64,000 bases of DNA, taken from Caenimonas koreensis DSM 17982. Lineage in GTDB: Bacteria > Pseudomonadota > Gammaproteobacteria > Burkholderiales > Burkholderiaceae_C. Of the stretch, positions 27,283-35,837 are shown piece by piece. Position 1 is the stretch's first letter, and every line of letters starts with the position of its first letter. The translations under genes were made by a program, and so were the position numbers. The stretch is from assembly GCF_009646335.1 (NCBI RefSeq), contig NZ_WJBU01000004.1, positions 124,001 to 188,000 on the forward strand, given 5' to 3'. The notes beneath the pieces were generated by a model that saw only the letters and a list, made by a program, of their open reading frames with translations, did not search any database and had not been told where the DNA came from.

Positions 27283-27361
27283 CGCAAGTCAACCGCCGGC
27301 GCAGCGCTGGTGACCATGATGGTTACTTCAAGAGGGACAGTTAACACTTCAAGGAGCCGTC

Positions 27362-27910
27362 ATGTTCGATCCCGTCAAGGCCTGGCATGAAGAGCACATG
27401 TACTTTGGCCGGCTGCTGGCGCTGCTGCAGCATGAGATGGATGTTTTCGCGACTGGCGACACACCGAACTATTCGCTGATGCTCGACATCATCGAATACC
27501 TGCGCGACTACGCCGACCAGTACCACCACCCGCGTGAAGATGCGGTGTTTGCCAAGGTGCTGCTCAAGCACCCTGACAGGCGGCTGCCGCTCGCGAGGCT
27601 GCAGCAGGAACACCGCGTGATTGCACATGCAGGCATCGCGCTGCAACGCATGCTGGAAGAGCTGCAGTCGGATGCGGTGCTCTCGCGCAGTGAAGTGGAA
27701 GTGGCCGCGGCAACCTACCTTGTGTACTACGGCAATCACATCATGCGAGAAGAAGAAGACATTCTTCCGCTCGCGGCCAAGGCGCTCACACCGCAAGACT
27801 GGACTGCTGCAGCCGCAGCTGCGCCGGGCGGTGAAGACCCGGTGTTTGGCAAGAACCCGAAAGCGCGGTTCCACGAGCTGCGCCGGCGCATTGCGCTGGA
27901 GGCGGCCTGA
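27362..27910 (+). CDS. hemerythrin-domain protein
   Basis: 182 residues, four-helix bundle. Iron-ligand candidates are in WHEEH near the N-terminus, YHHPRED, QQEHRVIAH and NHIMREEED. These match the HHE cation-binding family (di-iron site, oxygen or NO sensing, or iron handling). No signal peptide, so cytoplasmic. A GGAG ribosome site precedes the ATG by nine bases. It is an isolated gene between the MFS carrier and the Bug receptor, with no regulator attached. Confidence 0.85.
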   Translation: MFDPVKAWHEEHMYFGRLLALLQHEMDVFATGDTPNYSLMLDIIEYLRDYADQYHHPREDAVFAKVLLKHPDRRLPLARLQQEHRVIAHAGIALQRMLEELQSDAVLSRSEVEVAAATYLVYYGNHIMREEEDILPLAAKALTPQDWTAAAAAAPGGEDPVFGKNPKARFHELRRRIALEAA

Positions 27911-28009
27911 GGGGCAGTGATGCAAGGGTGAGGGCAGGGCGTGAGCAGGGCGGCTGCAAGCCCGCCCGGGCCGGGGTAGCATGCGAACATTCTGACCCCG
28001 GAGACTGCC

Positions 28010-29005
28010 TTGATTCGACGCACATTCCAGGCCGCCGCGCTCGCGCTGGCCGCGCCTTTCGCCATGCTCCTGGCCAGCGGCACCGCGCACGCTGCCGACG
28101 CCTTTCCGCAACCGGGCAAAGCGATCCGCTTTGTGGTGCCGTATCCGCCCGGCGGGCCGACCGACCTGATGGCCCGCATCCTCGCGCCTGAAATGCGAAA
28201 GCGGCTGGGCGTGCCGGTGGTGGTGGACAACCGCGCGGGCGCGGGTGGCAACCTGGGCACCGACCAAGTCGCGAAGTCAGCGCCTGACGGCCACACCATC
28301 TTGCTGGCGGCAAGCGGGCCGATGGCCGTGAACGGCAGCCTGTATTCATCGCTGCCCTACAGCCCGATCAAGGACCTGGCGCCTGTGATTCAGATCTCGG
28401 CGTTTGCGCTGGTGCTGGAAGTCAATCCGTCGGTCGACGCGAAGAACCTCAAGGAATTTATCGCCGCGCTGAAAGCGAAGCCCGATGCGTACAACTTTGC
28501 ATCTGCCGGCAACGGCACGCCGCAACACCTGGCGGGCGAGCTGTTCAAGCGGCGCGCCGACGTGAAGATGCAGCACGTTGCGTACAAGGGCGCAGGCCCC
28601 GCGCTCAACGATGTGCTGGGCGGGCAGGTGCCGATCATGTTCGACATCCTCGCGAGCTCGCTGCCGCATATTGCCGCAGGCAAGCTGCGGCCCATCGCCG
28701 TGACCACGGCCAAGCGCAGCAGTGCTTTGCCTGATGTGCCAACACTGGCAGAGCTGGGCATGACGGGCTTTGACTTCTCGGCGTGGCATGGCATTGCCGT
28801 GGCTGGCACAACGCCCGCGCCCATCATCAAGAAGCTGAACGAAACGTTCAACGCGATCTTTGCCGATCCGGCCATCAAGAAGCGCTGGGAAGCGATTGGC
28901 TCGCCCGTCGTCGGCGGCACGCCCGAGCAGTTTGGCGCTCTCGTGCGAACTGAGACGGTGCGGTTGGGTCGCATCGTCAAGGAAACCGGCGCGGTGGCCG
29001 ACTGA
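28010..29005 (+). CDS. Bug/TctC-type periplasmic substrate-binding protein
   Basis: 331 residues starting at TTG 28010 with GGAG eight bases upstream. Signal peptide ending TAHAAD near residue 28. The mature start IRFVVPYPPGGPTD is diagnostic of the Bug family, and the pattern NLGTDQVAKSAPDGHTILLA follows. These proteins bind carboxylates with very high affinity in the periplasm and are massively expanded in Burkholderiales. No TctA/TctB membrane genes lie nearby, which is typical for orphan Bug genes. It is 12 bases from the decarboxylase-family gene on the same strand. Confidence 0.92.
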   Translation: MIRRTFQAAALALAAPFAMLLASGTAHAADAFPQPGKAIRFVVPYPPGGPTDLMARILAPEMRKRLGVPVVVDNRAGAGGNLGTDQVAKSAPDGHTILLAASGPMAVNGSLYSSLPYSPIKDLAPVIQISAFALVLEVNPSVDAKNLKEFIAALKAKPDAYNFASAGNGTPQHLAGELFKRRADVKMQHVAYKGAGPALNDVLGGQVPIMFDILASSLPHIAAGKLRPIAVTTAKRSSALPDVPTLAELGMTGFDFSAWHGIAVAGTTPAPIIKKLNETFNAIFADPAIKKRWEAIGSPVVGGTPEQFGALVRTETVRLGRIVKETGAVAD

Positions 29006-29017
29006 AGGAGGCAAAAC

Positions 29018-29542
29018 ATGGCACGACTTGAATTTGTAGATGCGTCCACGCCGGGTGTGGACGCTGCGCTCGTCAACATGGTGAAAGAGCGGCGCGGCGG
29101 CGAGCTGCTCAACCTCGACAAACTGCTGCTGCACAGTGCGCCGCTGGCTCGCGGATGGAATGCGATGTTCGGCGCGATTCGCACGGGCTGCATCCTCGAT
29201 GGTGGTGTGCGCGAGCTGGTGATTTTGCTCGTGGCCATCCTCAACCGCGCGCCCTATGAGTTCGCGCAGCACGCGCCCGTCGCGCTGGAAGAGGGCGTGC
29301 CGCAGTCGAAGATCGACGCGTTGGCGAATTGGGCGGAGTCGGGTGAATTCAACCCGCGCGAGCGTGATGCCCTGGCCTATGCCACGGCCATGACGCTGCA
29401 AGTGCAAGTGCCTGACGACGTCTTCGCAAATGTGCGCCGGCATTTCGGCGATCGCGAAATGGTGGAGCTGACAGCAACCATCGCGGGCTACAACATGGTG
29501 TCGCGGTTTCTGGAGGCGATGCAGATCGAGGTGGAGCGTTAG
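29018..29542 (+). CDS. carboxymuconolactone decarboxylase family protein
   Basis: 174 residues with the all-helical CMD fold. VRELVILLVAILNRAPYEF is followed by AQHAPVALEEGVPQ where AhpD-like peroxidases would have CxxC. The absence of the Cys pair argues for the decarboxylase-like rather than the peroxidase branch. RBS GGAGG sits eight bases before the ATG. It starts 12 bases after the Bug gene, so the two may form an operon handling an organic acid. The real substrate is not evident. Confidence 0.85.
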   Translation: MARLEFVDASTPGVDAALVNMVKERRGGELLNLDKLLLHSAPLARGWNAMFGAIRTGCILDGGVRELVILLVAILNRAPYEFAQHAPVALEEGVPQSKIDALANWAESGEFNPRERDALAYATAMTLQVQVPDDVFANVRRHFGDREMVELTATIAGYNMVSRFLEAMQIEVER

Positions 29543-29614
29543 CGCAGCGGTGCGGGCAGCTGACGCCGGCTGAAGACAACGCTTGCCGCAATCTCCGGTG
29601 GTACGCTCGATCGA

Positions 29615-30283
29615 ATGAGTTCGCTTGCCAGTCGTTTTCGTCACGTGGGGCTGCACCGCCCGCGGCTGCTTGCCGCCGCTGCTGCGGGCACAGCTGCCTT
29701 CTTTTTCCTGCCCGAGGCATGGACCTTCACGGCCCGTGTGCTGGTGGCGTGGAATCTTGGCGTGTGGCCCTATCTGGTCGCGCTGGGCTGGCTCATGCTG
29801 CGCAGCAATGCAGAAGGCGTGCGGACCATCGCGAAGCAGGAGGACGCGAGCAGCGCGGGCTTGCTGATACTGATGTGCACGGCGGCTGTGTTGAGCGTGG
29901 CCGCCATCATGGTTGAGATGGCGCATGCGCGCGACAGCGGCCAGACGCAACTCTTCGTGTATGTGATCACGGTGTTGACCGTGATGGGCTCGTGGCTGCT
30001 GCTGGCCGCGCTCTATACCTTTCACTACGCGCATCTGTTTTACACAGCGCCGGCGCACCGGCAGCCGCTCGTCTTTCCGGATGGCATCAAGTCGCCTTCG
30101 TATGTGGACTTCATGTACTTCGCATTCACGATTGCCGTTGCCGTGCAGACCTCTGATGTGGTGGTGCACACCACGGCCATGCGTGCCGTGGTGCTGGCCC
30201 AGTCAGTGCTGAGCTTCTTTTTCAACCTGGCGATCCTGGGCCTGCTGATCAACATCGCTGCGAGTGTTGCCGGGGTGCATTGA
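29615..30283 (+). CDS. DUF1345 membrane protein
   Basis: 222 residues, five or six predicted helices, and the family signature DFMYFAFTIAVAVQTSD near residue 165. DUF1345 proteins are inner-membrane proteins of unknown function. The stop codon is immediately followed by the TTG start of UDP-galactopyranose mutase (no spacer), so the two genes are transcribed and probably translated together. I know of no functional link between the families. Confidence 0.85.
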   Translation: MSSLASRFRHVGLHRPRLLAAAAAGTAAFFFLPEAWTFTARVLVAWNLGVWPYLVALGWLMLRSNAEGVRTIAKQEDASSAGLLILMCTAAVLSVAAIMVEMAHARDSGQTQLFVYVITVLTVMGSWLLLAALYTFHYAHLFYTAPAHRQPLVFPDGIKSPSYVDFMYFAFTIAVAVQTSDVVVHTTAMRAVVLAQSVLSFFFNLAILGLLINIAASVAGVH

Positions 30284-31402
30284 TTGGGCTCGTTCGACAC
30301 GTTGGTCGTGGGGGCAGGCTTTGCGGGCAGCGTGCTCGCAGAGAGGCTTGCGAATGTGCTCGGCCAGCGCGTGCTGGTGGTTGACAAGCGGGCGCATATC
30401 GGTGGCAACGCTTACGACTGTTGTGACGCGGCAGGTGTGCTCATCCACCCCTACGGGCCGCACTTGTTTCACACCAATTCCGACAATATCTTCGAGTACC
30501 TGTCGAAGTTCACGCAGTGGCGTGCGTACGAGCACCGCGTGCTCGCGAGTGTGGACGGGCAGCTGCTGCCAATGCCAATCAACCTCGACACGATCAACAA
30601 GCTGTATGGGTGGAGCCTCACGTCATCAGAGGCGGAGAAGTTCTTTGCATCTGTTGCTGAACACAAAGCCGAGATCAAGACATCGGAAGACGTGGTGGTG
30701 AGCAAGATGGGCCGCGAGCTGTACAACAAGTTCTATCGCGGCTACACGCGCAAGCAGTGGGGGCTCGAGCCGTCGCAGCTTGATGCGAGCGTGGCCGCAC
30801 GAGTGCCAGCGCGCACCAATCGCGACTCACGCTATTTCACCGACAAGCACCAGGCCATGCCGCTGCACGGCTACACGCGCATGTTCGAGAAGATGCTCGC
30901 GCACCCCAACATTGAGGTGATGCTCAACACCGATTACCGCAGCGTGATGCATGCGGTCGCGCACAAGCACATGGTGTACACCGGGCCGGTCGACGCGTTC
31001 TTTGACCACAGGCACGGCAAGCTGCCGTATCGCAGCCTGCAGTTCCGGCACGAGACGCTGCAGCAGGCGCAATACCTGCCGGCGGCCACCGTGAACTACC
31101 CGAATGACCACGCCTACACGCGCGTGACCGAGTTCAAGCACATCACCGGGCAGGAGCATGCATGCACGTCGATCGTGTATGAGTACCCCAGTGCCAGCGG
31201 TGAGCCCTACTACCCGGTGCCCCAACCCGAGAGCGCCGCGCTCTACCGCAAGTACGAAGCCGAGGTCGAACAGCTGCAGGGCGTGACGTTTGTGGGCCGG
31301 CTCGCGTCGTACCGCTACTACAACATGGACCAGGTGGTCGCCCAGGCGCTGACGGCGTTCAAGACGATTGCGGCGGCGCAATCATTCAGCTTTCACCCTT
31401 GA
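30284..31402 (+). CDS. glf: UDP-galactopyranose mutase
   Basis: 372 residues, the usual length for bacterial Glf. FAD motif VVGAGFAGSV, then GGNAYD. The active-site region YTRKQWGLEPSQL carries the conserved Trp, and a C-terminal GRLASYRYYNMDQV completes the family pattern. Reaction: UDP-galactopyranose to UDP-galactofuranose, in the cytoplasm, supplying galactofuranose for surface glycans. It begins at TTG directly after the DUF1345 stop. About 100 bases downstream begins the VPEID-CTERM/exosortase E pair; exosortase substrates are usually linked to surface polysaccharide production, which makes the position interesting. Confidence 0.93.
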   Translation: MGSFDTLVVGAGFAGSVLAERLANVLGQRVLVVDKRAHIGGNAYDCCDAAGVLIHPYGPHLFHTNSDNIFEYLSKFTQWRAYEHRVLASVDGQLLPMPINLDTINKLYGWSLTSSEAEKFFASVAEHKAEIKTSEDVVVSKMGRELYNKFYRGYTRKQWGLEPSQLDASVAARVPARTNRDSRYFTDKHQAMPLHGYTRMFEKMLAHPNIEVMLNTDYRSVMHAVAHKHMVYTGPVDAFFDHRHGKLPYRSLQFRHETLQQAQYLPAATVNYPNDHAYTRVTEFKHITGQEHACTSIVYEYPSASGEPYYPVPQPESAALYRKYEAEVEQLQGVTFVGRLASYRYYNMDQVVAQALTAFKTIAAAQSFSFHP

Positions 31403-31500
31403 CACCTGTTTCACTTCGATACAGACTGGCCCGGGCGTGAGAAAAATCACGTTGTTCCGCTGACTGCGGTTGTGTTACCGACAAACTCCGGAAGACCAAG

Positions 31501-31665
31501 ATGTCCAAGAAAACCTTGACCACTGTGGCGCTGCTTTGCGTTGCCGCACTTTTGCCAGCTCACGCATTCGCAGTCTCCAGCGTTCCCGAGATTGATGGCG
31601 CGCTGTCGCTGCAGGCCATCGCGCTGATGGGCGGCCTCGTGTATCTGCTCAAGCGCAAGAAGTAA
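31501..31665 (+). CDS. VPEID-CTERM sorting-signal protein (exosortase E substrate)
   Basis: 54 residues, easily missed because of its size. Residues 1-24 are a signal peptide (Lys-rich start, hydrophobic core, HAFA cleavage site). The rest is a complete C-terminal sorting signal: VPEID at residues 28-32, a hydrophobic helix (ALSLQAIALMGGLVYLL) and the basic end KRKK. This is the exact tripartite layout of the VPEID-CTERM proteins known to pair with exosortase E. Only about three residues remain between predicted signal cleavage and the motif, so there is almost no mature protein. The exosortase gene starts three bases after its stop. Confidence 0.9.
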   Translation: MSKKTLTTVALLCVAALLPAHAFAVSSVPEIDGALSLQAIALMGGLVYLLKRKK

Positions 31666-31668
31666 ACG

Positions 31669-33339
31669 GTGCGGCCGGCAGCGACCGGCATCGCAGGCAA
31701 CGCGAGCGCGGCGCAGGAGCCGCGATGGGACGCTTCGAGCATTGACCTGCGGCGGCTGTGGGTAGCTTTGTTCGCGCTTTTGATCGTCGGGTGCGAACTC
31801 GCGGCGTTTGACTACGCCTTTGGCGAGCGGCTGATGTTTCTTCGCACGATCGGTACGCACTGGCGCTACTGGGGCTTCATCGGCGTCCTTCCAAAAAATC
31901 TTGCGCTGCTGGGCATTGGCGCAGCCGTCGTGCTCGCGCCCAGCCTGCTGCGGTTGGCTGCGCAGCGCACACAAATCCCAACACTGGCTCTGGTTGCTGG
32001 TACGCATCTGGCGGCCGGCGCCTTGATCGCGTCGGTGGCGGCCCTGTTGCTGGCACCGCCGAAAGACGCAGCAGCGTGGCCGCCGCTGCTGCCATGGATC
32101 GTGATGCCGGCACTGCTCATGTGGGCGGCGTCCGCCGCGCTGCTTGTCGCGCCGCGCCAGGTGTGGGCTCAAGCGCTGCGCAGCAAGCGCTGGGAACTCG
32201 GCTTTGTCCTGTTCGCAGCCGTTGGCTACAAGCTCGCGTCGCACTTTCTGCCTGACATCGAGCGCGTGATTGCCGATCTGCTGTTTGCGCCGACGACTGG
32301 CGTGGCGCGCACGATCGATCACTGGTGGGGATTCGATACGTCCATGGATGCCGCAACCCGCACGTTGTCCATCGGCTCGTTCGCGGTTGAGATGGCGCCG
32401 TCGTGCCTGGGCTACGCCGGTATCGGGCTGGTCTTCGTTTTTATCAGCGCCTATCTCTACGCAGGTCGCAAGCATCTGCGTTACCCGCAGGTGCTGGTGA
32501 TGGTGCCAGCCGCGATGGGGCTGATCTGGCTGCTCAATGGTGTGCGCATCGCCGTGCTGATGGCCATTGGTGCCATGGGTCAGCCCGAGGTGGCAGTGCA
32601 GGGCTTTCATTCGGCGGCGGGCTGGGTGCTGCTGATGGGTGTGACCGTCGGTTGCATTGCCTTCGTGGATCGCTCGGCGCTGTTTTCCACCAGGGCAAAA
32701 GCAACCAGCAGGCCGCTGTCGGATGAAGACATCCAGCTGGTGCCGCAGCTGGTGCTGTTGGCCATGGGGCTGTTCACGTTGCTGTTCACCGCCACGTTCG
32801 ACTGGCTCTACCCGGTGCGCGCAGCGGCTGCTGCTGCGGCACTCGCGTGGTACGCACGCAGGCTGCCGCTGGCGCGCCTGGACTTGAACCATTGGCCGCC
32901 ATTGATCGGCATCGTGGTCTTCATTCTGTGGATAGTGATGATCCCCGCAGAGCCAGCGAAGTCGCAGGCGTTTGCAGCGGCGCTGTTCGCTGCGCCCGCG
33001 TGGCTGGTGGGCCTGTGGCTTATTGCGCGTGTGGTTGGCAGCGTCGTGATCGTTCCGCTTGCGGAGGAGCTTGCCTTCCGGGGCTTCCTGTTGTCCCGGC
33101 TGCTGCTCGCGTTTGGCGATGCGCCTGAGTGGCTGCGCTACACCTCAGCCATCGCCATATCGTCTTGCGCGTTCGGGTTGCTGCACGGCGCGTGGATCGC
33201 GGCGGCGCTCGCGGGGGTTGCCTATGCGGGCGCGCTCTATGTGCGCGGCCGGATCACTGATGCAGTGGTTGCCCACGCAACGACGAATTTGCTGATCGCG
33301 GTGTATGTCATGGTGGGCGAGCAATGGTCATATTGGTGA
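31669..33339 (+). CDS. xrtE: exosortase E / CPBP protease fusion (VPEID-CTERM system)
   Basis: 556 residues starting at GTG 31669. Residues ~30-350 are a multi-helix exosortase with the catalytic triad C246 (APSCLGYAG), R293 (NGVRIAV) and H314 (FHSAAGW). Residues ~370-556 are a CPBP/Abi-type intramembrane protease with E466-E467-L-A-F-R471, H506 (GLLHG) and H536 (HATTN). All key residues of both enzymes are present. The exosortase cleaves at the PEP/VPEID-like motif and transfers the protein to an unknown acceptor; the job of the fused protease is unknown. It overlaps the convergent LysR gene by 12 bases. Confidence 0.93.
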   Translation: MRPAATGIAGNASAAQEPRWDASSIDLRRLWVALFALLIVGCELAAFDYAFGERLMFLRTIGTHWRYWGFIGVLPKNLALLGIGAAVVLAPSLLRLAAQRTQIPTLALVAGTHLAAGALIASVAALLLAPPKDAAAWPPLLPWIVMPALLMWAASAALLVAPRQVWAQALRSKRWELGFVLFAAVGYKLASHFLPDIERVIADLLFAPTTGVARTIDHWWGFDTSMDAATRTLSIGSFAVEMAPSCLGYAGIGLVFVFISAYLYAGRKHLRYPQVLVMVPAAMGLIWLLNGVRIAVLMAIGAMGQPEVAVQGFHSAAGWVLLMGVTVGCIAFVDRSALFSTRAKATSRPLSDEDIQLVPQLVLLAMGLFTLLFTATFDWLYPVRAAAAAAALAWYARRLPLARLDLNHWPPLIGIVVFILWIVMIPAEPAKSQAFAAALFAAPAWLVGLWLIARVVGSVVIVPLAEELAFRGFLLSRLLLAFGDAPEWLRYTSAIAISSCAFGLLHGAWIAAALAGVAYAGALYVRGRITDAVVAHATTNLLIAVYVMVGEQWSYW

Positions 33340-34239
33340 GAGGGCACCCCAGGCCTTCTTCGCCAACGATCCCGCCAGGTAGTCAATGAGCGCCCGCACT
33401 TTGGGCGACAGGTGCTTGCGTGTGGGATACACGGCGTAGATGCCCAGTTCGAGCGACTTGTACTGCGGCAGCACCTCAACCAGTGCGCCACTTTCCAGGT
33501 CGCTTTCGACCATGAATGAGGGCTGCAGGATGATGCCCTCGTGCCCGAGTGCTACAGCGCGGCAGGTATCGCCGCTGTTCGTGCGCAGGCGCGGCCTCAC
33601 GCGCACGGACACCACGCCATCGGGGCCGGTGAATTCCCATGTGTCTCCCGTGGCGAGCAGGCTGTAGGCAAGCACCTGATGCTGCGCGAGGTCATTCGGA
33701 TGGCGCGGCGTGCCGTGCTTGCGCAGGTAGCGCTTCGAGGCGCAGAGCACCAGCCGTGTGGATGACAGCTGGCGGCTGACGAGCGTCGAGTTGCGCAGCC
33801 GCGCGATTCGCACCGCAACGTCGATGCCTTCTTCCACCACGTCCACCATGCGGTCAGAGAGGTTGACTTCGAGCTCCACCTCAGGGTGGCGCAGCATGAA
33901 GCCGGGCCACAGGGGCGCGAGGTGCAGCATGCCAAAGCTGACGGGCGCACTCACTTTGAGAAGCCCAACGGCGCGGCCCGTGCGCTCGGTGACCTCTGCC
34001 TCGGCTTCGTCGACGGAGGCGAGAAGCTCTTTCGATCGCGCATGGAACACTTCGCCTTCTGCCGTGAGCGACTGGCGACGCGTGGTGCGATGCAGCAGCC
34101 GCACGCCCAGCCGCGCCTCCAGGTCAGCCACGATGCGCGACGCGGCAGCCTTGGACAGGTCGAGCGATTGCGCCGCCTTCACAAAGCTGCCTGCATCGAC
34201 GACAGCGGTGAAAACGCGCATTTCAAGAAAGCGATCCAT
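33328..34239 (-). CDS. LysR-family transcriptional regulator
   Basis: 303 residues from ATG 34239, standard for LysR. N-terminal winged helix-turn-helix (FVKAAQSLDLSKAAASRIVADLE) then the periplasmic-binding-like effector domain from residue ~90 (GLLKVSAPVSFGMLHLAPL). It is in the CrgA/DmlR-like subgroup by its HRTTRR motif. It is divergent from the reductase/dioxygenase/esterase operon starting at 34359 and most likely controls it through the dyad in the shared 119-bp region. Its stop overlaps the end of the exosortase gene. Confidence 0.9.
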   Translation of the reverse strand: MDRFLEMRVFTAVVDAGSFVKAAQSLDLSKAAASRIVADLEARLGVRLLHRTTRRQSLTAEGEVFHARSKELLASVDEAEAEVTERTGRAVGLLKVSAPVSFGMLHLAPLWPGFMLRHPEVELEVNLSDRMVDVVEEGIDVAVRIARLRNSTLVSRQLSSTRLVLCASKRYLRKHGTPRHPNDLAQHQVLAYSLLATGDTWEFTGPDGVVSVRVRPRLRTNSGDTCRAVALGHEGIILQPSFMVESDLESGALVEVLPQYKSLELGIYAVYPTRKHLSPKVRALIDYLAGSLAKKAWGALSPI

Positions 34240-34255
34240 GAGGGCTGCCTTTGCA

Positions 34256-34282
34256 ATTGACTCAAAAAACGGAACAGTCAAT
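34256..34282. promoter_or_regulatory. inverted repeat, candidate LysR operator
   Basis: Perfect 7-bp arms ATTGACT and AGTCAAT separated by 13 bases, in the intergenic region between the LysR gene and the operon it probably controls. The position just upstream of the regulator start suits an autoregulatory and activation site. Binding is inferred. Confidence 0.5.
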
Positions 34283-34358
34283 CAATTTTGGCGTAGTTTA
34301 TCTTCAGTGCCTAGATAGTTAGAGTCAAACCATTCACTCAACACGCAAAGGAATCGGC

Positions 34359-34988
34359 ATGAAAGTCACCGTCATCGGCTCGGGCAACATGGGCTCTGCA
34401 TTCGTCAAGCAACTGCATGCGGCGGGGCATGTCGTCAGCGTCACGGGGCGCGATGCGGCCAAGGCTGCGCAGCTTGCTGCGCAATACACAGGCGTGTCGG
34501 CAGTGGACGTGAAGTCCGCCGCGCAGGGCAGCGATGCGATCGTGCTTGCCACGCCCTATGAGCAGGCAGTTGCAGCGCTGCAGTCGCTCGGCGATGTGAG
34601 CGGCAAGGTGGTCATCGACATCACCAATCCGCTGACGCCCGACTACATGGGCTTGACGATGGGGCACAGCACGTCGGCAGCCGAGCAGATCGCGCTCGCC
34701 GTGCCGGGCGCGCAAGTGGTCAAAGGCTTCAACACGCTCTTCGCGCAAGTGCTGTCTGCTGGCGCGCAGCTTGGTGGCGAGAAGGTCACCGTGTTTGTTG
34801 CCAGCGATAGCGAGCGCGCGAAGCAGACGGCAGTTTCATTGGCCGAGAGCATGGGCTTCAAGACGATGGATGTGGGCGGGCTGAAGAACGCGCGCTACCT
34901 GGAGCCGCTGGCCGGGCTGAACATCTATTTCGGCTATGGCGCTGGCCTTGGAACGAGCGTTGCGCCGACCTGGATATCGGCCAAGTAA
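34359..34988 (+). CDS. NADPH-dependent F420 reductase-like NAD(P)-binding protein
   Basis: 209 residues. N-terminal Rossmann motif VTVIGSGNMGSAF and the family's LAGLNIYFGYGAGLG end. This is the FNO/F420-dependent NADP oxidoreductase-like group, which in proteobacteria acts without F420 as a NAD(P)-linked reductase (FolX/YhdN-like roles are unproven). An AAAGGAATC ribosome site precedes the ATG. First gene of an operon with the DOPA-dioxygenase-like and esterase genes under a divergent LysR regulator. Confidence 0.75.
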   Translation: MKVTVIGSGNMGSAFVKQLHAAGHVVSVTGRDAAKAAQLAAQYTGVSAVDVKSAAQGSDAIVLATPYEQAVAALQSLGDVSGKVVIDITNPLTPDYMGLTMGHSTSAAEQIALAVPGAQVVKGFNTLFAQVLSAGAQLGGEKVTVFVASDSERAKQTAVSLAESMGFKTMDVGGLKNARYLEPLAGLNIYFGYGAGLGTSVAPTWISAK

Positions 34989-35024
34989 ACCAACCGGTTA
35001 AGTTCTGGAAGAAAGAAGGATGTG

Positions 35025-35837
35025 ATGCAAGTGTTTCCATCGGTCTTCGTGTCGCATGGCGCGCCTACCTTCGCGATCGAGCCGGGCATCGCAGGCCCCA
35101 AGCTCGCCGCACTGGGCCGTGCGCTGGGCAAGCCGCGCGCTGTGGTGGTTGTGTCGCCGCACTGGATGACGGCTGGCGTCAGCGTCACATCCGTGCAGCA
35201 GCCGGAAACGGTGCACGACTTCGGTGGCTTTCCTGCGGCGCTCTATGACATCGAGTACCCCGCAAAGGGCGCGCCGGAACTTGCGAGCCTGATCGTGGAC
35301 AGGTTCAAGCGCGCTGGATGGAACGCATCGCTCGATGCCACGCGCGGGCTGGACCACGGCGCGTGGGTGCCGCTGCTGCACATGTTTCCTCACGCGGATA
35401 TTCCGGTGCTGCAGGTGTCGATGCCGCGCTCGCTGGATTCGCAGTCAGCGCTGCGGCTCGGGCAAGCGCTCGCCTGGCTCGGTGAAGAAGGCGTGCTCGT
35501 GATTGGCTCGGGCAGCTTGACGCACAACCTCTACGAATTTCGGCAGGGCACAACGCGTGAAGAGCCCTATGCGCGCGAATTCGCGCAATGGATTCGCACT
35601 GCGGTGCAGGGCGGTGACGCTGCGCGGCTTGTGGGCGCACTTCGCGATGCGCCGCATGCCGCACGTGCGCACCCTACGGCGGAACATTTCCTGCCGCTGC
35701 TCGTGGCTGCAGGTGCTGCACCGCAGGCGTTGCCTGTGACGGTGCTGGAGGGCGGCATTGAGCATGGTGTCTTGTCGATGGACTCGTTTGTGTTTGGCCG
35801 TGCGGTGATACTGGAAGCCGAAAGGCAGCCCGCATGA
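35025..35837 (+). CDS. class III extradiol dioxygenase, DODA/YgiD type
   Basis: 270 residues from ATG 35025 (AAGGA four bases upstream). Histidines of the LigB-like metal site are visible: H11 in VFVSHGAPT, H46 in VSPHWMT, and H111 in DHGAWVPLL, with further His in GSLTHNLYEF. YgiD/DODA proteins open the ring of DOPA and other catechols using zinc or iron. The gene ends in a four-base overlap with the esterase gene. Together with the reductase upstream it suggests turnover of a catecholic compound controlled by the LysR regulator. Confidence 0.88.
   Translation: MQVFPSVFVSHGAPTFAIEPGIAGPKLAALGRALGKPRAVVVVSPHWMTAGVSVTSVQQPETVHDFGGFPAALYDIEYPAKGAPELASLIVDRFKRAGWNASLDATRGLDHGAWVPLLHMFPHADIPVLQVSMPRSLDSQSALRLGQALAWLGEEGVLVIGSGSLTHNLYEFRQGTTREEPYAREFAQWIRTAVQGGDAARLVGALRDAPHAARAHPTAEHFLPLLVAAGAAPQALPVTVLEGGIEHGVLSMDSFVFGRAVILEAERQPA

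Noticed and set aside
28346..30169. A 607-codon minus-strand open frame rich in His and Arg
   Set aside because: It is antisense to the Bug, CMD and DUF1345 genes; composition is typical of GC shadow frames.
31441..31500. RpoN-type promoter before the VPEID-CTERM gene, as seen for other PEP-CTERM genes
   Set aside because: No GG-N10-GC pattern of the -24/-12 kind was found in the 98-bp upstream region.
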